Assembly: GCF_022539665.2 (NCBI RefSeq)
Contig: NC_081336.1
Span: 5,596,221-5,660,220 of the forward strand
Direction of reading: 5' to 3'
DNA: 64,000 nucleotides
Source of the DNA: Daphnia carinata
Lineage: Eukaryota; Arthropoda; Branchiopoda; Diplostraca; Daphniidae
The notes beneath the pieces are model-generated. The model was not told the DNA's origin. It worked only from the letters and a program-made list of their open reading frames with translations, and ran no database searches. Positions within the stretch are counted from its first letter, which is position 1, and the number at the start of each line of letters is the position of its first letter. Below, piece by piece: positions 11,007-20,470 of this stretch. Position numbers and translations under genes: made by a program.

Positions 11007-12646
11007 GAAGATATTACGGAGCCAGAAGAACGGGATGTAAACGTTATCCGCGTCTCAGTGGTTAAAACGGAAGACGAGAATCACGTCATCGACCGATGCG
11101 TAGCACGTTTTTCCAGCCTGGTGAAGATTCAACGGGTGCTAGCCTGGAGTAGAAGATTTACCAACAACGCCAGAGCAAAACTTCGTGATGAAAAACCCAT
11201 TGTCGGAGAGCTGACAGTAGAAGAAATGGTAACATCGCTGACAAAATGCATCGTACGAGCGCAAGAATTGGCCTTTGCTGAAGAAGTCTACGCCCTTCGC
11301 AAGAATATGGAATTACCACTCAGATCAAAACTTCGCACCTTCCAGCCCTTCTTGGATGAAGCTGGACAGATGCGAATTGGCGGACGGATACTTCAAGCGC
11401 CGATCGACTATGCAGCCAAGCACCCCATACTTCTACCAGCATCTCAACTTGTAACGAAAAGGATAATCTGGGATCACCACGTTAGACACATGCACGTCAA
11501 GACCGAAAGATTGCTGACAGACGTACGTTCAATATTTTGGATACTTTCCGGACGCAAAGTGGTAAAATCGGTCATCAACAACTGCTGGCCTTGCAAGCGG
11601 ACGTCGGCGAAACCTAACCCTCCGTTGATGGCTTCACAACCAATACATCGTTTAACACCCCATCTGCCTCCGTTCACATACACAGGGATCGACTACTTTG
11701 GTCCTTTAACGGTTAGAGTTGGTGGAAGAGGACGAAGGCATGAAAAACGTTGGGTCAGCCTATTCACTTGCTTCACCACACGAGCAGTTCACCTAGAAGT
11801 GGTCAACGGGCTCAGTATGGAGGAGTTCTTATTTTGCTTCTCCCGTTTTGTTAGCCTACGTGGAAAACCGAAGGTCGTTTACAGTGACAATGGAACTAAC
11901 TTTGTTGCCACCGAGCAGGAGTTACGGCAAGCATTAGAAGAACTCATCAGTAAACACGAAGAGCTCCAGACGTTAATGGCTTGGCTTGGCAACAAATTGA
12001 GTGGCACTTTCCTCCTCCTCATGGACCTCACTTTGGTGGCGTTTGGGAAAGAATCGTACAGTCTTGCAAACGGGCAATGAAAACCAGCATTGGCAATTGC
12101 CTAGTTACGGACCAAGTGCTACGAACCGTGATCGCTGAAGTGGCAGCCTTGTTAAACGCCCGGCCGTTAACTCATCTGAGTATGGATCCAGAGGACCCGG
12201 ATCCATTAACGCCCAATCACTTCCTACACGGTGGAGCTCGTCCATACGTGCCCCTGCAATTGGCCGACGTGGAAGACATGAACGTAACCAACAAATAGTA
12301 CCTGCAAAGCCAAGCTATACTCCAACATTTCTGGAATAGATGGCTACGTGAATACGTTCCACACCTAACCGAAAGGAGAAAATGGCAAGAAAATAGGCCT
12401 AACGTCACCGTGGGGGATCTAGTGCTTGTAATCGAACCAAATACTTTGCGTGGGCAATGGCCGATGGGTAAAGTGTTGGAAGTTATCCCCAGTGCAACGG
12501 ATAATGTTGTTCGAGTGGTAAAAGTAAAACTTACCAATCATCCGAAACCATGTATTCGGCCGGTGGCCAAATTATGTATCATGGTACCAGCCAAAGAACA
12601 ACAAATTTACGCAAAAGAAGAAAAAATGGAATCTTCAACAGCGTAA
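11007..12646 (+). pseudogene. BEL/Pao integrase
   Basis: The HHCC zinc region (HHVRHMHV...CWPCKR, about 11470-11600) precedes the DDE core: GIDYFGP (about 11688-11708), YSDNGTNF (about 11880-11903) and the GGVWERIV block containing the last acidic residue in a second frame (about 12035-12060). A frameshift near 11990 separates the two. NHFLHG and GDLVLV (about 12215 and 12410) mark the DUF5641-type C-terminal domain; a TAG at 12296-12298 interrupts it. The enzyme would join element DNA to the genome. The breaks leave it inactive. Confidence 0.88.
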
Positions 12647-12995
12647 AATTCAATTTCAGTATTGTAAAGTGTAAATACTGATTGTAATGGAGCTACAATT
12701 ACTAGCTCTCCTTGTAAAAACAAAATGTAGATGCAACAAGTAAAATCACCATGACAACACACAAATGTAAACAACATAGGAAATCGCAACTTAAACTCTG
12801 GTGAACAAGTCACGAAACTCAACGCCACCTATATTCAAGTTCAAATATAGGGCAAAGGGCAAAGTCAGGACGGTTGCTGTTTAGTAACACAAAAAAATGG
12901 AAACTGTTCAACCTATTAGGCTAGCAGACAGCATTCATTCGACCCAACTTCTTATAGTGAGTGTGCGCTTGTGACTTCCACGTTTAACGTTCAAC
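12647..12995. other. noncoding spacer inside the BEL element
   Basis: AT-rich DNA after integrase with no reading frame I can support. It lies between the end of pol and the extra gag-like ORF. Confidence 0.6.
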
Positions 12996-13641
12996 ATGGC
13001 CGATTATCCACCTCCATCGCCCGCATCGGTAAAGAAACTAGTTAAAGAAAGTCGGGAAAGGGAGGAGGAGTGTGTGGTTAACCCCAAGGACACAGTGGAC
13101 AACTTAGTGCGTGCAAAAAAAGGAATTAGTGGATAAGGTGTACTCTTGCCAGCTGGCCATCCTCGAGATCGACAAAGAGATCGTCAAGTACTCCGAAGAT
13201 CTGGACAATGTGCGCGTCCACTTCCGAACTGAGCGAGAGAACTCGATGAGTAAACTCATCGGGTCTCTCGTACGCAAAGTTCGGGAGATTGACGTTCCAC
13301 CAGCCACGCCGGTCGCCACCCCAACACGTCCTACGTTTGTGGTCCCTCTTCACACCCCTATCATCCTGTGTTTTTTGAAGTCCCACGTGTTGGGACCAAC
13401 CCCTTGCAGGAAGAAGACCACGGAGTGTGAGGAGTTCATGCTCCTCACAAACAAGGACAAACTGGAGCTCCTGTTTGCCCAGCGACAGTGTTTTGGCTGC
13501 TTCGTCCCGACCACCGTCGCCGGACACACAAAGACCGCAGACTGCCCCTATCCCCGACGTTGTACGTTATGTGACACACACGACCATCACCAGATCCTGT
13601 GTGCACCAAGAAAAGCATACTCTAATTTGCCAACGCATTAG
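12996..13641 (+). pseudogene. second gag-like ORF between BEL integrase and 3' LTR
   Basis: An ATG at 12996 opens a frame that ends in a TAA near 13132; the same protein continues in another frame from about 13114 to a TAG at 13639-13641. The N-terminal part is a charged helix (KELVDKVYSCQLAILEIDKE), and the C-terminal part carries a Pao-style zinc region: CFGCF...GHTK...CPY, then CTLCDTHDHHQILC. It differs clearly in sequence from the main gag at 6647-8750. It could be a gag fragment from another BEL family acquired between pol and LTR, a nested partial element, or an accessory nucleic-acid-binding ORF. I prefer the first. A frameshift in an A-run near 13115-13125 breaks it. Confidence 0.65.
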
Positions 13642-13771
13642 GAGGGGCCATCTCCAGCTGCAAATGGAAGAATTCGGATTCTTTGGTTTCCTTTTTTGTT
13701 TTTGTGTGACGTCAGAAGTGTCGCCGGTAATTTGTTCTTGTTTATGCACCTGTTATCACGGTGGGTCCTGC

Positions 13772-14138
13772 TGTCACCTACGGTGCCGCCCTCACGGGCA
13801 GGGCTGTAGGGGGCACGGGCCTAAGCGTTCATTGTGCTTTTTTAGTTTTCGTTTTACCCCTTTCTAGTGAAAGGGATCGTATCAGTAAAGTAACCACCCA
13901 GATAAGTTGTCTCCTTTTTCGTCTCACCTTTTTTTCAATCCAGACTCGTGTCTCTGCCTAGCCTCATTTTTCACCTCGTTGTGTCTCAGTTTTCTTTTTT
14001 GTTCCCGTCTTACTCAAATCGAGGGTTTATCCAAAAAAAATAAAGCGTTTGTTTGTTATCATCTCTCATCTCCATTTTCATCCATTATCACTCATCATCA
14101 TCCTCTCTCTGTTGCTACTCGGCACGGAGTCAGCAACA
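13772..14138 (+). repeat. 3' LTR of the BEL/Pao element
   Basis: 367 bp, direct repeat of 6040-6399 with the same TGTCACC start and CAGCAACA end. The purine tract expected just upstream is not clear (only GGTGGG near 13761-13766). Confidence 0.93.
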
Positions 14139-14327
14139 ATTATAATTTCAAATCTAAAAAAAAAAAAAAAAATTTTCATCACTTACCACTATCCAATACT
14201 TCGAAACTTTATAGTAAAAACAAACAAACACACAAACTCGAATAACAATTTTGTATTTCCCCCTAACATCTTAACTACAAAATAACAAACAAAAAACAAA
14301 TAATAACATAAACAAAGGAAAATAAAA

Positions 14328-14859
14328 TCATCCATCCGCGGAATCACGTTCGGGAAGAGGATCGCCATAGAGAAGATAATTGTAGATCTGCGCAACATGT
14401 GTTATCGCCAACCGATCTTCATGTTCTTCTTGGAGATGCTCCCGCATCAACCGAGAAGACGTTGAAGTAGTGTGATAAATATCATCCCCAGACTCCAGAC
14501 TCCAAAGAAACCGGGCGAACCTCAAAGGATAGACATCGCGGTAACGTGCGTACCCAAGATGGTTGCTGAAAGAAATCAGATTATTACTACAACGAACAAA
14601 CAAATTAAAAAAAAAAACAAAAAAACTTACTGATAATAATAATCATTAATCCAAGGGCGCCTGTACCCGAAATCACGTGGTGGAGCATCCGGCATATCAA
14701 AGGCCATTCGAAAAATGCTGAGGAAAAAGCTCCGATCTTCCGAACGGAACCTACGGAAAAGGCTTTCGGGAGAAGAAAAAAGGAATAATCAACACACCAC
14801 AGTGCTATATCAACCAGAGAGCAATACTGAAAAACATATCTATATTCGAATAGCTCCAT
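14328..14859 (-). pseudogene. antisense two-exon gene of E1 (post-env antisense gene, copy 1)
   Basis: Exon 1 runs 14859-14631 and exon 2 14565-14328 (stop included). The 65 bp intron has GTAAGT and TTTCTTTCAG ends. Copy 2 at 58169-58663 has the same start, the same intron position (splitting a codon after two bases just before N/K-H-x-GYAR) and clear protein similarity: ALW, RR[FL]R, RDFG[YF], GYAR[YF]RD[VL]YP, FAR[FI]LW and LESG[DE]DIY. The two exons total 467 nt, not a multiple of three, because a one-base change in a T-run near 14770 shifts exon 1, so this copy is broken. It sits antisense to env, convergent with it, 390 bp beyond the env stop once the BEL insertion is removed. No family recognised: an aromatic- and arginine-rich, probably globular protein. 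Confidence 0.75.
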
Positions 14860-15311
14860 CGAAAAAAAAAATTAAATAAAATAAAACTCAAAACAAGAGC
14901 AACAGAAACAAGCAGTAATCTCTTCGAAAGAACGAAGAAAACTAACTCAAGAAGTGCAATAAAATCTCTATAAGAAACGACAATGACTAAAAAAGGAATA
15001 AAGAAAGTTCAAATACAAACAGGATTTTCGATCGCTCGTCGCGACTACGATAAATCCAAAAGTCAACGCAACACAAGACGTAGAAACATACTCACCCAAA
15101 AAGGAGATAAAACAGAAAATAGAACATAATTAAATGCACGAAAACTTGTTATTAAATTAAGAACATAGAAACAAGAACTTAAAGGAAAAGAAAAAAGCAA
15201 TGCGATAAACTTTGAAAGGTTTGCAAAACTGCGAAACTCTTCCCAGTGTTTCAATGGCATAAATCCAACAAAGTTTTACAATTCATGTGCATCACATTAA
15301 CTCATCTCAAA
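14860..15311. promoter_or_regulatory. divergent intergenic region between antisense gene and ankyrin ORF pair
   Basis: About 450 bp of A-rich DNA separates the - strand start at 14859 from the + strand start at 15312. No gene is visible in it. By position it must hold the promoters, or splice sites, for both transcripts. I see no convincing TATA box. Confidence 0.35.
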
Positions 15312-15977
15312 ATGGAAAACAATTTCATCACAAAAATTTACGACTGTAAAGGTACCATCTTCCCCAGGAAAATGGAAAAAGTACACGAACTGATCACCAT
15401 CGAGGACACCAAAAGTGAGGATAGCCAACCGGACTGCAGAGCAAAAGAAAGTCCGAAAAGTACGGATGTAAACAAGCAATTAGTACAATACATGGGATGG
15501 AATGGAATAGAAGCGGAAAAGAACGACTTTTACGGAAATAAAGAGGAAGTGAATAACAGCAGTGAATCAAGTGATGATGAAAACGAGGGATTAACGGCGT
15601 ATTGTGGAATGGAACCCGACATGGAAATTGAACACAGTGTTGATTTTATATTGGGGTATGACAGTGACACCTACCTTCAATGTGAGCCTCCCCAAAAAAG
15701 GAACAAGCCGGACGACCAACACAGGGAAACGGAATCATGCAAAAACTGTCGGATGAAAACAATGGCATCCATATCAGCGGAGCGAGCAGAAAAAATCCAA
15801 CTACGAAGACAAGCCATGATAGACTTAGAAAACGGAAAACTTTCATTAACAATGATGGGAGCTCCAATGCAGGTAGTAAGAAGGTGCATCCAAAACGAAT
15901 TCAAAACTCAACAGGGTTGGCCAAGACAGAAGATGGCCACATTCCTCAATGAAAGATTCGAAGAGGAACAGACATGA
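15312..15977 (+). CDS. acidic hypothetical protein, first ORF of the E1 accessory pair
   Basis: 222 residues from the ATG at 15312, which has a good context (AAAATGG). An in-frame ATG lies at 15285 and no stop intervenes. The N-terminal two thirds is acidic and Ser-rich (SSESSDDENEG, DSDTYLQCEPP); the C-terminal third is basic and helical (ERAEKIQLRRQAM; RQKMATFLNERFEEEQ) with one CxxC pair (CKNC). I recognise no family. Its TGA overlaps the ATG of the next ORF in the tetranucleotide ATGA at 15974-15977, which suggests coupled translation of the pair or a frameshift within one original protein. It lies between env and the polypurine tract of E1. The acidic N-terminus before ankyrin repeats recalls IkappaB proteins, but I see no clear degron. 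Confidence 0.65.
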   Translation: MENNFITKIYDCKGTIFPRKMEKVHELITIEDTKSEDSQPDCRAKESPKSTDVNKQLVQYMGWNGIEAEKNDFYGNKEEVNNSSESSDDENEGLTAYCGMEPDMEIEHSVDFILGYDSDTYLQCEPPQKRNKPDDQHRETESCKNCRMKTMASISAERAEKIQLRRQAMIDLENGKLSLTMMGAPMQVVRRCIQNEFKTQQGWPRQKMATFLNERFEEEQT

Positions 15978-16531
15978 CTCAAACCAGCGTACGAAGATGT
16001 AGGTACGAAATCACCGATCTTCTACTATCCTTCGGAGCAGACCCAGAGATACTCCATCACGGCAAAACAATTGGTCATATCGCAGCGGCCGAAAATGATC
16101 TACTGTTACTGAGGATCCTAAAACATAACAACTGCGAATTTACAGCTCGCAACTACAACGGAGAAACTCCCTTAATGTTGGCAATCTCACACAAAAACCA
16201 AGAATGTGCATCGTTAATATGGACACCAACTAACATCAACATTGCAACACCTGACGGCAGAACCGTTCTGCATTATTTAGCCATGTATGGCCTAGAAGAC
16301 CTGGCCACCCAAATTTGCGCAAAGAGAATAATCAATATCAACCAACAAGACGATTCAGGCGAAACCGCCTTACACGTAGCAAGCGGATTCAACCGAATCG
16401 ACATGATCGAGATTTTACTGCTACACGGAGCAGACGCAGGGATAAAAGACTCCCATGGACACGCGGCTGGAACAGAAACATGCAGCACAAGAGCGCAAAC
16501 CATATTCCAAAAATGGGAAACTAAAACATAA
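15974..16531 (+). CDS. ankyrin-repeat protein, second ORF of the E1 accessory pair
   Basis: 185 residues made of about five ankyrin repeats. Typical signatures are ITDLLLSFGADPE, GKTIGHIAAAEND, YNGETPLMLAISH, DGRTVLHYLAMYG and SGETALHVASG...IEILLLHGADA. Ankyrin repeats bind partner proteins; small stand-alone ankyrin proteins encoded by viruses often act as IkappaB mimics, though that role here is inference. The ORF is uninterrupted while gag, pol and env of the same element are broken. It begins within the overlap ATGA with the preceding ORF. An overlapping frame from about 16455 to 16715 encodes a very Lys-rich tail and could be the true C-terminus after a frameshift. The 3' end is about 280 bp from the polypurine tract. 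A host-derived captured gene is the main alternative. Confidence 0.85.
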   Translation: MTQTSVRRCRYEITDLLLSFGADPEILHHGKTIGHIAAAENDLLLLRILKHNNCEFTARNYNGETPLMLAISHKNQECASLIWTPTNINIATPDGRTVLHYLAMYGLEDLATQICAKRIININQQDDSGETALHVASGFNRIDMIEILLLHGADAGIKDSHGHAAGTETCSTRAQTIFQKWETKT

Positions 16532-16809
16532 CATTAGTTCCTTGAATAAAATTAAAGGAAAAGAACTCCAAAAATACAGCCGCGAGGAAAAAGAACAAGC
16601 CATAATCAACATAGCAGAAATATCAGGCAGAAAGAAAAACAAGAATAAAAGAAGAAAAGAAAAAAGACAATACGCCAACAATCTTTTTAAAATCACATTC
16701 AACGCTTTTTCTTAAATTTTAGGTGAAGGAACAAGTTTTATTATTCAACCATAGCAACAGCTGTAGTCGGTGACGGAAAATGCAAATTGGAGGACCAATT
16801 CTTATTATC

Positions 16810-16824
16810 GAAGAGGGGAAGGAA
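16810..16824 (+). other. polypurine tract of E1
   Basis: GAAGAGGGGAAGGAA is a 15-base all-purine run abutting TGTAACA, the expected plus-strand primer next to a 3' LTR. It shows that the ankyrin ORFs are inside the element. Confidence 0.8.
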
Positions 16825-17027
16825 TGTAACAAGCCCAAAGGCTAACCAAAAGGAGCCACACCTTTTACATCCCTCAAGCGTTTCACAAGTGAAAGTGAAC
16901 GTATCTCCTCCCACTTTACCTTCAGCATTTGTGTTCTGTAGTAGTATAAATACTGCATATTTTGTAGCTTGTAATTCGGAGTTGTTTCGGCAGCTCACTG
17001 CAAATACACGGGATTTGGAAACTTTAC
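16825..17027 (+). repeat. probable 3' LTR of E1
   Basis: A 203 bp segment starting TGTAACAAGC and ending ACTTTACA, with a TATA-like TATAAATA near 16951-16958. Its right edge is where LINE reverse-transcriptase sequence begins on the other strand. The paired 5' LTR is outside the window, so the ends are inferred from TG/CA, the PPT and the LINE break. Confidence 0.65.
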
Positions 17028-18421
17028 AGAGTTGTGTATGAGATCTATCCCCATTGCTTTGCTTTTGGATTTTGGGAGGCATTTTTCTATTTCTTCTATC
17101 GTTATTGGGTCATTAAGGATGCTAGGGTGGCTGGATGATATTTTCCCATTAATTATTGAATCGAAAGGTTTGTTTGCTGGGATGTTTGATGGGTGGACGT
17201 GACTGAAAATGTCTAAGAATAGTTCCGCTTTTTCCCTAGCTGAGTTATAGGTTACCTCATTGGCTTTGATAGTTGTGCCGTCTGGGGAGGGATTGGATCC
17301 CTTGCCTATCATACCGTTCGTGAAAGACCACAGCTTTGGTTAATCGTTGGTTCCGAGGTTGGTGATAAAGGACTCCCATGCTTTTTTCTTGGCCGTGATG
17401 ATGCATTTCTTCTTCAGTGCTACCGCTTTGCTCCATTCTGTGCGCTTTAATGACGAGAGTGGTGTTTTACACCGTTCTCTAAAGGCTTTTCGTGCATTTT
17501 TTACCTTTCTGTTGCACTCTTCGTTCCACCATGGGCAGTTTTGTGCTGCGTATTTCCTGGGTTGAGGTTGTGATTTCTTGAAGCATGCTTTACTAGCTGT
17601 GTTAATGGCGTTCGTGAACGTTGTTGCAGCTGTCTCGGGATCACCGATATTAGGGAAGTTTTTCTCTGTAAGATACTTGTCCAGCCTGTTGTTCCATTCC
17701 CCCCTTTTCTTTTCATTGATTATCCATGTGGGTGGCCTGCCGGTACTGCGTGTTGGGGTTTTGTTGAGAGTCAGGATTAGGGGTAGGTGGTCGCTCCCTA
17801 GATAGGGGCCTACTTCGATTGAGGCCGCTGCTACCAATCCCGAAGAGGTCATTGTTAGGTCGATAGTGGAGGATTTTCCCGTGGAGGGGTCAATTCGTGT
17901 GCCGAGATCTACGGGCGTTATTGGGCACATATCTTGGCTATTTAATAGGGCTACGTAGATTGACCTGCCTGCTTTATTAGTCTGCGTGCCGCTCTCCCAC
18001 ATGCTGTGGTGGGCGTTGAAGTTCCCTCCGATTACTGTCTTGTTTGGTCTGGAGAGGAGGTACTCAATTTCGTGAACTTCACAGTCACCTTTTGGCACAT
18101 ACACTGATAGGAAATCCAATGGTTTGTTGTTAACTGATAAGACACTGGCACCGATGGCTTCCACGGTGGCTGGTTAATTTATATTAATTGGCGAGGAGAT
18201 TAATTGTTTGTGAACTAGTATCGACACTCCTCCACCTTGTTTATCAGGGCGGTCCTTCTTGAGGGTGTGATATGGGTTTCACTTAACATAACGATTTTTG
18301 GTTTAACTAAAGATATAAAATTCCTGAACTCTTCAAGTTTGGCTTTAGTTAGCCCTCTAACGTTCCATTGAATGCACTTGAAATTTTTTGACGTGGGCGT
18401 GATAGTGGATCTATTTATCAT
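17028..18421 (-). pseudogene. LINE ORF2: endonuclease and start of reverse transcriptase
   Basis: The APE-like endonuclease opens with CIQWNVRGLTKAKLEEF (about 18380) and MLSETH, the catalytic Glu block, continues after a frameshift at about 18165-18215, and shows GGNFNAHHSMW and GSDHLPL (the catalytic Asp/Asn and SDH blocks). The linker with CPWWNEECNR is typical of Jockey/R1-type elements. After a stop near 17340 the RT begins (17312) and is cut at about 17028. The protein would nick target DNA and prime reverse transcription; this copy cannot. Confidence 0.85.
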
Positions 18422-18701
18422 TATCTATTGTGTCCATTTCGTCGCACCATTGACTGGTGGAGCTGAACATGGGGCTGAGGCTCGCTGAGATGTTTTGGTG
18501 TAGCATTAGAGGCTTCGGTGATGCTCCGAGTGGGTCGGTAGTGGTATCTGACGGAGGTCCGGGGATACCATGCCCAATTAGGTTGCTTATTAGAAGTTCT
18601 AGTCTGTCGAATCTGTTTTCTTGGTGAATGGCGTTTTCCAATTGTCTTTTGTCTAGGTTATCGAACCGCTTGTTGAAATGGCTGATCTTTTTATTTGTGT
18701 T

Positions 18702-19850
18702 TTACAGGTCTTCCCCTAGGCTATTTATCTTCCCTTTGATGTTTGGAATTGCTGTAGCGGTGATGGCCTTCACTTGATCCTGCAGGGCCTGTATTTGGCT
18801 CTTCAATATCGCCATCTCTTGATCGCGTTCATGAATTTTGCAAGTCTGCAGTTGGCTCACGGGATCTGGGCTGGGTAGGGTTCCTGGTTTCGTGATATGC
18901 CTGGCCGTTGGTTTGTAGCTGTTGGTGTATCGCATGCGTGCCTCCTGTACCGATATGCCCTCTAAGACCGCCATTTTAATAATCTTTTTCATCTCTAGAA
19001 AGGTCGGGCATACAGCGTAGTTGTCGGCCTCATGTTCGTTGCTACCGCAGTTAATACACCTGGTTAAGCATTCAAGATTTTCTAGGTGTTGCGTTCAACA
19101 TTTTTTCCAATTGTTCCCATTTGCATTACATCTGGATGCCGTGTGACCTAACCTCCAGCATTTCCTGCACCTGTAAGGGCTTGGTATTGATCCCTGCACT
19201 TGGTAGCTCAGCGATTGCCATCTTACTCTATCTGGTACGACCGACGCGAAAGTCAAAAGGACTGTCTCAGATTTAGTGCCCGGTTTGTCGCGTATCGGTA
19301 AACGCTTCACGTGGGTGACATCTTGTCCTGCGAGTGCTTCGAGAATTTCTTAATCGCTATCGCTAACTGGGACCCCGAAGATTACACCTATTTTTAGCCT
19401 CAGAGGATCGGTTTGGCAGCATGCACGTGGCTGGTCTACCTGTTATGTTCACTATTTTTAGCAGCTTGGCTTGTTGCGTCGCGTCTGTTGCGTGGACTAG
19501 TAGGTCGCCTCCTGCCATCACTTTGGAGTCCTTTGGTTCACCTATGATAGCTAGTATAGCTTTGTGGACGGCATCTCTTTCAGCGATTTGCTTGAAGTTG
19601 GGTTTGTCGTCCATGAGTCTGACGATCACCGGGTGTAAGTTATCCATTGTGTTGCAATGCCTTTTCGTGGGGGGTGAGTTGCCATGATACATTGTTCTTT
19701 TGGCACTCGGCGCGCTTTTTACAAAGAGATCAGAGGCTGGGCATGGGTGCACTTCGCTCGTGCCTGTCGGGCGGGATAAGGCCGTAACTTGGTGGATTTT
19801 GCGCACTTTGAGCGTGTTTTTTGGACACGTCTTCTCTCCTACCTAGTTTA
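18702..19850 (-). pseudogene. LINE ORF1 (gag-like, zinc knuckles), broken
   Basis: Three blocks in order on the - strand. 19806-19363 is a domain with DAVHKAILAIIGEPKDSKV. 19310-19095 ends with the knuckle YRCRKCWRLGHTASRC. 18992-18702 is a linker predicted to be coiled coil (KSQIQALQDQVKAI). A second Cys-His block of the form CINCGSNEHEA...C lies just after the stop at about 19095, so the protein was continuous there. ORF1 proteins of this type bind LINE RNA. Stops and frameshifts split it at about 19340 and 19095. Confidence 0.8.
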
Positions 19851-19861
19851 AACGGCACAGG

Positions 19862-20470
19862 TCATGTAGGGTCTGGATCTAAGAATCTTTCATATTCGTC
19901 CATTCGTACTTCGTATGGCATGTATTGTGCTTATTTGTCTAGTATCTAAAAAAGTAAAAGGATTAATCGTCCAATTTCACTTCCGGAATTCTAAATACAA
20001 AATCTGAAACCAAAACATAATAAAACTTAATTTAATTTTTCAATGTTAACCTCACGCCCATGTCAATTATGGCATCAACCTTTAGTTCAACTTTTCAGTG
20101 AACTTGTGTTTTCGCGTCAAACGTCCGGTAGATGGTTGACCGTTTAGGCGCCAACTGCAATCCAAAATGCGTCCGCATTTCAGTGCTGCTGCAGCGAGCT
20201 TTATCGGAACTGCTCACGTGTTCAGGCCCGTAGTCCGAGGGAGGTCTTAACCCTATTGGCATTTCCAATTTGATTAGTATTCTTGATACACGCGTGTTTG
20301 CGCCTGGGTTCCAATTTTTTCCACATGATAGAAGCGTTGGCTTAAAGGCTCCGCTGAACAGTTTGAGAAAGAACAAGATTGTGAGACGATGTAAGTTGTG
20401 AAAAAATTTAAGTAGATGACACCGGAAATTTTAAAATTAGATTAAGTGGCAGAACTGTGAAACTAAGAAG
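19862..20470 (+). repeat. 5' flank shared with the second POLR3B fragment
   Basis: This 609 bp matches 36234-36841 almost base for base, starting at TCATGTAGGGTCTGGAT. It is the upstream region of the POLR3B copy, so both copies carry the same presumed promoter. A 93-codon frame on the - strand (20376-20095) is open in both copies (36748-36467). I cannot say whether it is a real gene: it has no recognisable domain. Confidence 0.85.

Larger units (their letters stand above)
6040..14138 (+). mobile_element. BEL/Pao LTR retrotransposon inserted in E1
   Basis: Two direct LTRs (6040-6399 and 13772-14138), both TGTCACC...CAACA, flank an internal region with a primer site, gag (DUF1759-type), CCHC-like zinc fingers, DUF1758 protease, Pao-type RT, RNase H and DDE integrase with the DUF5641-type tail. 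The flanks ATTGT (6035-6039) and ATTAT (14139-14143) match at 4 of 5 bases and are the likely target duplication. The LTRs differ at a dozen or more places including small indels, and all coding regions carry stops and frameshifts, so the insertion is not recent. It separates E1 env from the antisense gene. Confidence 0.93.
1..17027 (+). mobile_element. E1: env-bearing Ty3/gypsy-like LTR retrotransposon (5' end outside window), split by a BEL/Pao insertion
   Basis: The order gag (CCHC knuckle), aspartic protease, RT-RNase H, env, accessory ORFs, polypurine tract and LTR is visible on the + strand. The element enters from the left edge inside the capsid region, so its 5' LTR and primer site are not seen. 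Its 3' end is defined by a 15-nt purine run at 16810-16824 followed by a TG...CA segment at 16825-17027 that interrupts a LINE reverse transcriptase. The BEL/Pao element at 6040-14138 sits inside it; removing that leaves about 8.9 kb in view. Coding genes carry stops, frameshifts and two internal deletions (RT fingers, integrase), so this copy is dead. The placement of the right end is inferred from PPT, TG/CA ends and the LINE break, not from a paired LTR. Confidence 0.8.
17028..19861 (-). mobile_element. non-LTR retrotransposon (LINE, Jockey/I-like), 3' part missing
   Basis: Going down the - strand, ORF1 with CCHC knuckles (about 19850-18702) is followed by an APE-type endonuclease (18421-17340) and the N-terminal part of a reverse transcriptase (17312-17028). 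The sequence stops at KAMGIDLIHN, the first RT block, where the E1 LTR begins. LINE copies normally lose their 5' end, so a lost 3' end points to interruption by a later insertion. The left edge abuts the duplicated POLR3B flank at 19862. Confidence 0.85.

Noticed and set aside
15312-16531. Bacterial-type operon because of the ATGA stop-start overlap
   Set aside because: All surroundings are eukaryotic with spliceosomal introns; coupled reinitiation or a frameshift in one protein is more likely.
20095-20376. 93-codon - strand frame conserved in both POLR3B 5' flanks
   Set aside because: Conservation is explained by recent duplication; no domain or codon signal supports a gene.
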